Source: Sacculina carcini
Lineage: Eukaryota > Arthropoda > Thecostraca > Sacculinidae
Reading direction: 5' to 3'
Assembly: GCA_916048095.2 (NCBI GenBank)
Contig: OU696578.1
Coordinates: 6,734,287-6,798,286, forward strand
DNA: 64,000 nucleotides
Part shown: positions 56,314 through 64,000 of the stretch, piece after piece
Numbering within the stretch: the stretch's first letter is position 1
Layout: every line of letters begins with the position of its first letter
Translations under genes and position numbers: made by a program
Notes under the pieces: model-generated
Database searches by the model: none
Told to the model about the DNA's origin: nothing
The model's input: only the letters and a program-made list of their open reading frames with translations

Positions 56314-57015
56314 TCAATTCCGCTCTTTCAGTAGCATTTCATTTACTTTGGCCTTGAATTTGTTCAAATTGTTCTGCGAGAAAGCCTCCTCCTTCAACGT
56401 GTTCCAAGTAGACACAGTGGCCGGAAGAAAGCAACGTTGGAATTGTTTTGTACGACAACGAATTGGAGCCATGCACTGGGAATGCTGTTTGGATGTAAAC
56501 CGTGTGCTTCTTGCTGCCACGAAATCATCAGGAATTGACTTGCTCATCGGATGATGGTCGTTGTGCTTGATCTTGTACAGCATGCACACGCTGCTGACCT
56601 TTCGACGATGGCAAAGATCACCAAGAACCAAGTCACCACAGAGGAACTTGCAAGTTCTAACAACTCTGTTGATCAGATTGAGGTGACAATCCGCAGCAGA
56701 AGACCACACGGGGGCGCAGTACTCCAGAATTGGCAAAATGAAACAGCGAAAACAACTTTTTGAGATTGTGCTGCTACCGAACATCCGATATGCCTTTCTT
56801 ATAATTCCCAGTTTCCGCGATGCCGAACAAACTAGCTTCCGAATGTGACTCTCAAACGTCAGCTTTGAGTCTACATGTACTCCCAATATTTTGAGCTCAT
56901 CACACACGTTGAGTTGGGCGTCATTTATAAGGATATCTCCATGTGAAGGCTGAACGGTACGTGACCTAGAAACCAACAAGCATTTATATTTCGAAGTGTT
57001 CAGCATCATATTCAC
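56314..57015 (-). pseudogene. LINE C RT thumb and C-terminal domain
   Basis: 233 residues beginning MMLNTSKYKCLLVSRS and including LKILGVHVDSKLTFESHI, LPILEYCAPVWSS and the C-terminal GDLCHRRKVSSVCMLYKI and FLPATVSTWNTL, a tail common in CR1-related LINEs. It ends at a stop at 56314, which is probably the natural end. Confidence 0.85.
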
Positions 57016-57809
57016 CTCTCACACCACTTCAGGACGCTGCTGAGATCGTCGTTGACCGTTTGACGCACCTGTGGTCTGTCCGAAGGAGATGAAATTACAG
57101 CCATCAAGGTGATATCATCAGCATATCCATATACAGGGTTGCGTGTGGTTGTGTACAGGTCAGCGGTGTAAATGTTGAACAAAATAGGACCCAACACACT
57201 TCCCTGCGGGACACCGGACACAATGCTCTGCCAGCCACTGTATGCTCCATCGATGGCAACCCGTTGTACGCGATTGGATAGAAATTGATGCAAGACACTT
57301 AGCAAACGACCGCCGACTCCAATGTTTCTCAGTTTTTGCAACAAGCCCTGGTGGCTCAAACGGTCAAATGCTGCCGAGAAATCCAACTGCACAATCCAGG
57401 CTTCACTGCCTTTGTCTAGCACTTGCTGGAGCTCATGCGTGATAGTAAGCAGAGCGTCAGTCGTGCTGAGTTTTTTGCGGTATGCAAATTGGTTTTCCGA
57501 CAGCAGATTGTTGCTCTCCAGGTACTTGGACAGTCTGGAAGATATCAAGTGCTCGAATATTTTGGACAGAATCGGCGTAATTGATATTGGCCGGTAGTTT
57601 GCAACATCCGCTGAATTGGTTCCTTTTGGTATGGGCGTGATATTCGCAACCCGCCAACATGATGGAAACGAACCAGTCTTCATCAAGCGCCTGAAAAGAG
57701 CACTGAGCTTCGGAGCTAAAGTATCTGCCGTGTTCTTGAAAAATAGCGGAAACATATTCAGAGGGTATGTTCCTCCGTGGGCATCAAGGTCTTTCATGAG
57801 ATTCGCCAC
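57012..57809 (-). pseudogene. LINE C reverse transcriptase
   Basis: 265 residues: RVANITPIPKG, NYRPISITPILSKIFEHLI, VQLDFSAAFDRLSHQGLL, SGVPQGSVLGPILFNIYTAD and VYGYADDITLMA are the RT blocks with intact Y-A-D-D. It is in the same frame as the endonuclease, separated by one stop, and is followed by a one-base frame change at about 57012-57015. Confidence 0.88.
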
Positions 57810-59621
57810 TTATTTTGATCGGAAGGCAATGTCTTTGATTTTCGGGGCGAGGACAGATGAATCGTCAGACGGAATGGACCCTTGACATTGCTTGGTATTG
57901 AAGTAATCCATAAGCAACTCTGCCTTCTCTGTTGGGTTGATTTTGAGCTCACCGTTCGCTGAAAATAAAGGAGGGACAGACAGGTCATGTCCAAACACTG
58001 ACGATTTCAACGTTGACCACCATTTGTGGGCGTCATTGGCAGATGTTAGCTTTTCAGCAAGTTTCTTTGAGTGACGTGCTTCCGCTTCTGAATACACATG
58101 CTCAGCATGCCGTCTGGCCTCAGTGTAGACATTCCATGAATCGGCTGAGCGTGATTGGAGCCACTTGTGGTAAGCCTCCTGCTTGGATTCACGTGCGCTG
58201 CGACATTCGTTGGTGAACCAGGCTTTGTCATCAGAGCGAAAACGTAGTTTTTTAGTAGGCACTCTCCTTGAGATGACATCGGTAATGTATTTGTTCAATG
58301 CATCGATGGGGCATTCCTTCTGCTGCAGATTTGAAACTTTAATTACTTTCAATTCATCATTCACCTTCACCCAGTCAACATTGTTCTTCATGTGCACGAG
58401 CCTTGAAATCGTGTAAGGAGAAACCTTCTGTCTCAATGTCAACTTCACGGACAGCGACAAGTGATCTGAACTTCCTATTGGAGCTTCCACGTTTACACTC
58501 ACGATATCTGAGACGTCTGTCATAACCAAGTCCAAACAGTTTCCCGCTTGATGTGTGGGACCGGACACCATTTGGGAGCAGCCAGAAATGTTGCAGAAAT
58601 CATATGCTGCTCTACCATGAGCGTCTGTAGGAGATTTCGACAAGAGCCACTCACGGTGATGGGCGTTCATGTCTCCCACAAATACAATTGCTGACTTGGT
58701 GTCCTTCTCCTGAATTGTTGACATGGCTGACAAGAGACATTCGTAGATAGAGTCGTTACTGTCTGGATTTCGGTAGGCTCTAAAGATGTAAAAATTCATC
58801 AAGGCGGTGTTGACACGCAGCAGCATAACTTCATGACAAGTGCAGTCGTGCGCTGTAATTCTCGTTGCTGAAAAGCCTTTGCATACGTACACTGCCATGC
58901 CACGCCGCATGTTTTTTGAGTCACGTTTGATTAGCAATGGCTTACTGAAACCTGGCATCAAGAGCTCAGATTGGTCCCGATAATCGGACACAAGCGTTTC
59001 GGCACAGATAACGATGTCCTTGGAGCGACTGGCTGCTGTCAAATCTCTGATGTTCTTATACAAGCCCCTGATGTTGGCGAAAAGTATATTTGAAAGTCGT
59101 TTTTGTGGTCGAGCAGGACCGGGATTCATTTCAACATCGCCACACATCATCAGCAGAAACGACAAATCCACGGTGTGAGAAGGCACACACACAACGCAAA
59201 GCAGACATACAAATAAACACATAATGCACGACGCATGCGAGCACAAAAACACAACACATAACACATGCATACGAAATGTCACAACAAAAAACAAGCATAC
59301 AACACACACAATACAAAGCAAACATACACACAAATACACACACAACAAGAAGAACACTAGAAAACACATGTGAGAACAATTTATTGAGAGCTCATTGTTA
59401 AACACATATCGCAAGGCAAAATGTCCAATGGGCGACCACAAAGACAGAGTATGAGAGCAACACAGAATTATTTGGCACCTCAGTGCGAGGAAAGAGCTGG
59501 GCGCTGACGGAAAACGGGAAAACCGGCCGTTAGCCGTCGGGGCGGGGCTACAATTTTCGGCCCGCCACATCAACAAAACAGACATGAGACAGAAAATAAT
59601 ACATATATCCATGAACAACAC
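57810..59621 (-). pseudogene. LINE C ORF: hydrophobic leader, 2A-like site, endonuclease
   Basis: 603 residues. Residues about 84-150 are strongly hydrophobic and Cys-rich. Residues 161-169 are GDVEMNPGP, the 2A ribosome-skipping signature, preceded by LLMMC. The AP-type endonuclease begins right after it: NILFANIRGLYKN, ICAETLVSD, FVGDMNAHH and GSSDHLSLSV. A linker follows, up to the stop at 57810-57812, after which the same frame continues into RT. If the 2A works, the leader and the enzyme would be made as two proteins. Confidence 0.85.
59115..59141 (-). promoter_or_regulatory. 2A-like ribosome-skipping motif
   Basis: Codes GDVEMNPGP, matching D-V/I-E-x-N-P-G-P in full. 2A-like sequences ahead of the endonuclease have been described in several CR1-group LINEs. 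Skipping would occur between the final Gly and Pro. Confidence 0.8.
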
Positions 59622-59703
59622 TTATATTTATAGACAAAGCTAAATTGCATTGCTTCACGTATTATGTGATTATGTCTAATAAATACATTCATTATTTGGT
59701 GAT

Positions 59704-60665
59704 TTATTTATAATGGGTGCCCCAAGTGTTGCGTTCGGGGGGGGGGGGGCATAATTCCTCGCAGCGGCTCTGCACTAAGCTCTCACTGAACGGATACTGC
59801 TGTATTTGTACCTCGTTCAGGGCCATCTTTGCCTCTCGATCAGCGCGCTCGTTTCCCGGAATGCCTTTGTGAGCTGGAATGAAGACCAATTGACATGATT
59901 TTCCCGTACTTCTCAAATGATAAAAGCTGATTCAAATATGACGATGAATAAAATCCTGCGATGATATCTGTGAAATGTGTTGTAGAGCGGACTGAGAATC
60001 CGAAAAAATGATAGTGCTACTCAAATTGCACGATACTACCACGATACAACACGCACGATACAACACGATTTACGATACAACACGATTACAACATATACAA
60101 CCGCGTGACTGTAAATTCGGTGCACCCCGACCGCACCTCCGCATCGGTGACGGACGCTATACTCGTTGTTATGTAAGAGATATACGGGAGATCCGTCATC
60201 GAGGGCGGTGTCGGTGTAAATGCGCGAATACACGATGGAATGGATACACCCAGATTATTGATATAATTATTAACCCGTCTACTAAACGAGCACGCTAAAA
60301 TACGACCACGAATGGAGTGTGAATGTTGGATGTCAATGTCATTAAAGTTCATCATCGGTTTTAGAATATGATTATGGTCGATAAAAACGTTCATGGCGTA
60401 TCTGAGAGAAATTTGTATCCTCCTCAGGTCCAGAGCCGGAATTCCGGTATAGGCCCGAAGCGCCTCCACCGGCGAGGTTCTGTGAGCACCCGTGATAATA
60501 CACAAACAATACGCAAACCGTCTAAAGTCGGTGGAGCACTGACTGACTCACCGCAGAGTAAACCTGAACACCGTAATCCATGACGGGCAGGACCAGTGTC
60601 CGGTATAGTCGCCTAAGCACCGCTTGGCTACCCCCGGCAAAACGATTGCCCGCAATTACGCGTAG
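59704..60665 (-). mobile_element. LINE D, RT C-terminal and RNase H portion
   Basis: On the - strand, LPVMDYGVQVYS and IITGAHRTSPVEALRAYTGI (60650-60440) are the RT tail of an RNase H-bearing LINE. SDSQSALQHISQI and LVFIPAHKGIPGNERADREA (about 60000-59780) are RNase H. It is cut on the right by the Gypsy LTR at 60666 and on the left by LINE C. Frame changes and a stop separate the pieces. RNase H-bearing LINEs belong to the I/R1/LOA group. Confidence 0.82.
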
Positions 60666-60838
60666 TGTAGTATGTGACCTGGTAACACTAATTGTATTTG
60701 TATTGTTTTGTATGTGGTGCGTCGTTAATGTGTTTGATTATCATTCATCCGCCATTGTTGTTCACAATAGAGATTCGTTCATCAACCGCGCCCGTGTGTG
60801 TGTGTGTGTGTGTGTGTGTATCTAGCCGAGCTGCTACA
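60666..60838 (+). repeat. Gypsy 5' LTR
   Basis: 173 bp with inverted ends TGTAG and CTACA. It contains a long GT microsatellite (60793-60820). Only one LTR is in the window, so the outer end rests on the TG...CA rule and on the end of LINE D similarity at 60665. Confidence 0.75.
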
Positions 60839-60840
60839 AG

Positions 60841-60852
60841 TGGTGACCCCGA
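60841..60852 (+). promoter_or_regulatory. Primer-binding site, tRNA-Trp type
   Basis: TGGTGACCCCGA complements the 3' end of animal tRNA-Trp (TCGGGGTCACCA). It lies two bases after the LTR. Confidence 0.75.
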
Positions 60853-60966
60853 TTATTCTCGCTTTATGCAAGTGAGATTTTGAGAGATTGTTTCTCACAT
60901 TCATTATTGATTATATAATTGCTTCCATTTTCGCTTCCATTTTCGCTTCCATTTTCATTATTTGAT

Positions 60967-61700
60967 ATGTCTTTTGAAACGGCTGAGGGATTGTGCGCCC
61001 CAATTCGTGTGGAACTGCCGACTTTCGATGAAATGGACATTGATACATGGCTGTTAATGTGTGACAACCTCATTGATGGGGGCATCTCAACACAAGCCAC
61101 GGAACTCCGCAAGGTCCTCGCAAAACTCCCGCCGGCTCAGTTGAGGCTAGTGAAGGATATTGTGTCGCAGTTACCGCTGGCCCCCGACTGCTATGACCGT
61201 CTCCAACACAGGCTGAGAAGCAGACTGCGACTCACACCTGCAGAGTGTCTTCGACGACTTGAAAATCTGCCGAGACAACTTGGATCGAAGAAGCCGTCCG
61301 AATTATTTGGAGACCTCGCAGCACTGTACCTAGACGACACGGACCACCAAATTATTCGCGAAGTGTTCCTGTGCAGAATTCCTGGGGCGCTCCAATCACT
61401 CTGCCGTGAGTGGCTGACCAAAGAGTATCTCTGGAACTGGAATCGCCGTCCAGTTCTGTTGTGGCCCTGGTGATCCCGAGCGCCGACCAAGACGAGGATA
61501 ATTTGCAAGTCAGCGCTGCGCTACGTACCCGGACAATGCGTGAGTCTCGTACACCCATGCGACCGCAAACGTCACAGCAGCGGCAACTTTCAATCGAGGA
61601 GTCGTCCCAGTCTGATGCGTTTGTGAATCGCTGGTGCCACCTGCATCGTAAGTACGGACCAGCCGCCCGTAAGTGTCTGGGGTCATGCTCCTTCAACACA
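60967..61700 (+). pseudogene. Gypsy gag
   Basis: Starts at Met 60967 (MSFETAEGLCAPIRVELPTF) after an A-rich leader. Helical gag body follows, then CHLHRKYGPAARKCLGSC at about 61637-61690, a C-x2-H-x9-C-x3-C cluster of the C-H-C-C type. Part of a broken element. Confidence 0.8.
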
Positions 61701-61734
61701 GACATGTCGGAAACGGACGGAGCAGCCGACGGTA

Positions 61735-62127
61735 ATGGCCACGACCGGCTGCAACAACCACGAGTGCCATCTTTTGTACGTGTCAGATCTCACTGGTCGC
61801 AGGTATCTTGCCGCCAGCGGCTCAGAGGTTTCGTTGTTGCCTGCAGACCAGGTGAATCGCTGCACCCTACAACGACCGACTCTCCGGGCTGCCAACGGTA
61901 CTTCGATACCAGTCTACGAAGTTGGCCGCCGCATGGATGTAGATCTAGGCCTAGGTCGTATTTACACCTTCGAGTTCATTGCAGCAGCGGTGCCCACACC
62001 TATTCTCGGCGCGGATTTCCTTCGAGAGTTTGGTCTGATTATCGACATGCGCCGGAATCGATTAGTAGACAGCGCCATCTTCCTCTCACCGGTTCCAGGC
62101 ATCGCACTGACGGGCATCCATCACTAG
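61735..62127 (+). pseudogene. Gypsy protease region
   Basis: 130 residues with the retropepsin pattern around EVSLLPADQV and the flap-to-end block TPILGADFLREFGLIID, typical of Gypsy pol. It follows gag directly. Confidence 0.75.
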
Positions 62128-62289
62128 CGCACGTTCAGACTGACCAACGGTACGAAGCAGACGACGATCGTTTTTCCGACATTTGCCTGTCAGAAGTGTT
62201 CAAACAGCTGTCGACCCCTCCGACCGGATTCCCTGCTGTTAGAATACCGGAAGTTGAAACATCGAATCACATGGCAACCCAGTATACGC

Positions 62290-63540
62290 CCGGCCACGCC
62301 GTCTCATGCCAGCGAAACTAGCTGCAGCCAAGAGAGAGCTGGATTATCTGGTCGGGCAAGGCATTTTGGTGCCGTCATCTTCGCAGTGGTCCAGCTCTAT
62401 CCATCTCGTTGAGAAAGACGGAGGGAAATCATATCGCATGGTAGGATGCTACGAGCGCCTCAAAGCGCTGACCGTTCCTGACCTCTATCCGGTTCCTCAC
62501 CTTCAGACGTTCGCAGACCGGCTGAGTGGGGCAACGACGTTCAGCACCGTGGACCTCGCAAGAGCCTTCGCTCAAGTCCCTGTGCACGGACCAGACCAGA
62601 AGAAGACAGCCATCACGACTCCATTCGGTTTGTTTGAGTACCGGCGTATGCCCTTGGGCCTGTCTAACGCCGCACAGTCATTTCAGCGGCTGATGGATTC
62701 AGTGCTCCGAGGCATGTGCAACGTCTATGTGTACGACATTCTCGTGTACTCACCCAACGCCGATCAACACCGCCGCGACTTGAGTGAGATATTTCGCCGT
62801 CTCCGGACAGCGGGTCTCGTTGTGAAGCCCGAGAAATGCGTCTTCGGTAGGTCTGAGGTGCGTTTTTTCGGCCTCAAAGTGTCTGCACTCGGCATCGAAC
62901 CGCTGCCGGATAAACTTGCTGATCTCGTCGCTATGTCCCCGCCTGGCAGTGCCAACGAATGCAAGCGATATCTTGGAATGATTAATCATTTTCATCGCTT
63001 CATCCCACACATCGCGACTTTGTTGCGGCCACTTCACGACGCCTGTAGACTCAGCCGACGTACATTCCACTGGACGGATGCACAGATGTCCGCTTTCGAA
63101 TCAAGCAAGCGTGCACTGGCCAATGCGTCCCGTCTGGCGTTCCCCTGGAACGACGCCCCGACCAAGGTCGTGGCCGATGTGTCAGACACAGCCGTGGGAG
63201 CAGTAATCCTGCAGAGACAGCGTGGAATCTGGGTTCCCTTGGCGTATCACTCTCGCAAGCTCCAAGGGGTCCAACTACGCTGGTGCACTGGTGACAAAGA
63301 GCTACATGCGCTCTTCAGTGCCATCAGACGGTTTCATCACCTGCTGGAGGGTCGACCTGGCTTACAGTTATGGACTGACCACAAACCGCTCACGTACGCC
63401 TTCACCAGTTCGGCAGAACGTTCGTCTCGAGTGCAGCGACAGCTTGCGTTCATAAGTGAGTTCTCGACGCACATTCGTCTTATCAGCGGACCCAGAAACG
63501 TCGTCTCGGACTGCCTAAGTCGACCACCAGTGCACATGGC
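62290..63540 (+). pseudogene. Gypsy reverse transcriptase and RNase H
   Basis: RT blocks LDYLVGQGILVPSSSQWSS, TFSTVDLARAFAQVPV, MPLGLSNAAQSFQRLMD and FGLKVSALGIEPLPDK are followed by the connection LGMINHFHRFIPHI and RNase H parts (VVADVSDTAVGAVILQ, LWTDHKPLTYAFTSS). Part of a broken element. Confidence 0.88.
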
Positions 63541-64000
63541 TGGAGGAGCTCCACTGCGTTCCTCTGTCGTCCACACTGAAGCACAGCAAGGCTTGGATCT
63601 AGTGCGATTGGCGAAAGAACAAGTCAACTGCCAAGAAGTTGCGTCGCTGGCCTCGTCCGCATCACTGAGCATCGAGCGACGTGACAAAGAAGGTGTTGCG
63701 TCTGGACTCCTCGTCGATGTTTCCACGGGCATGGATCGGCCCCTAGTGCCAGCATCGCTGCAGCGTGAGATCTATGAGCAGTTTCACAATATGCATCATC
63801 CGAGTGTTGGTGCAACTCGTCGTTTGATCTCGGAGAGATTCGTGTTCGCTCGCGTTGCGTTCAAAGTTGCTGCATGGAGCAAGAACTGCCTGCATTGTCA
63901 GCAATGCAAGGTAACAAGACATCAGGTCACACCACTGCGTCGCCCGCCTGCACCTTCCGGTCGGTTCGAGAGTCTACATGTAGACATTATGGGTCCTCTG
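63541..64000 (+). pseudogene. Gypsy integrase, N-terminal start (cut by window end)
   Basis: The zinc-binding head has EQFHNMHHPSVGATRRLI and CLHCQQCK (H-H-C-C), followed by SGRFESLHVDIMGPL, the first block of the DDE core. The window stops there. Confidence 0.85.

Larger units (their letters stand above)
55445..59700 (-). mobile_element. LINE C: CR1/L2-like LINE with 2A-like motif
   Basis: Element of about 4.2 kb: 5' leader, a hydrophobic N-terminal region with 2A motif, endonuclease, RT, then a TTTAT-rich 3' region (55860-56310) that carries only low-complexity sequence. It is inserted into LINE D, whose halves lie on both sides. One in-frame stop and one frame change break the long ORF. 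Exact ends are uncertain. Confidence 0.8.
60666..64000 (+). mobile_element. CsRn1-like Gypsy LTR retrotransposon fossil (runs off the window)
   Basis: LTR 60666-60838 (173 bp, TGTAG...CTACA), primer-binding site at 60841, gag, protease, RT, RNase H and integrase start in order. The combination of a tRNA-Trp primer site and a C-H-C-C gag motif points to the CsRn1 clade. It is broken by several breaks. The 3' part and second LTR lie outside. It is inserted into LINE D. Confidence 0.85.

Overview
This window is metazoan nuclear DNA. An interrupted host gene with GT-AG introns lies at the left, and nearly everything else is transposable elements inserted into one another. Degenerate TTAGG-type tracts and the mix of families (piggyBac, BEL/Pao, Polinton, Penelope, CR1-like LINEs, CsRn1-like Gypsy) suggest an arthropod. 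That assignment is an inference, and no species is proposed.

Left end (1-8599): the 3' part of an acyl-CoA dehydrogenase gene (AidB/ACDH-11-like) on the + strand, with exons at 3612-3788, 4780-4888 and 5042-5250. A decayed piggyBac transposon with intact TTAA ends (101-2440) and a tRNA-derived SINE lie in its introns. A 1,876-bp segment holding the last two exons plus part of an LTR-element gag fossil is tandemly duplicated (4413-6288 and 6289-8151).

Middle (8600-53972): one large Polinton fossil bounded by long inverted repeats. Its left half is on the - strand (integrase, small proteins, packaging ATPase, protein-primed DNA polymerase B). Its right half is mainly on the + strand (capsid-family protein, adenain-type protease, further proteins). 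A BEL/Pao element sits inside the left inverted repeat. A nest of Penelope-like and CR1-like elements separates the two halves. The left half, with its BEL copy and a Penelope piece, occurs twice in direct tandem: 8600-25602 and 25604-42605. These two units are about 17.0 kb each and differ by only about five substitutions seen by eye plus short indels. This is either a very recent segmental duplication or an assembly duplicate.

Right end (53973-64000): a truncated CR1-like LINE that cuts the right inverted repeat. Next comes an RNase H-bearing I-group LINE split by a LINE that carries a 2A-like peptide motif ahead of its endonuclease. Last is a CsRn1-like Gypsy fossil that starts at 60666 and runs off the window.

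Relative order read from the nesting: the Polinton inserted first, into or next to the gag fossil. The BEL element then entered its left terminal repeat (LTR divergence about 1.3%). Penelope and then CR1-like LINEs entered its middle. The 17-kb duplication came last. No clearly new cellular system was found. The most notable points are the composition of the Polinton terminal repeats, the hammerhead-like motif in the Penelope element, the 2A and PHD motifs in the LINEs, and two different LINEs ending at the same base of the Penelope reverse transcriptase.
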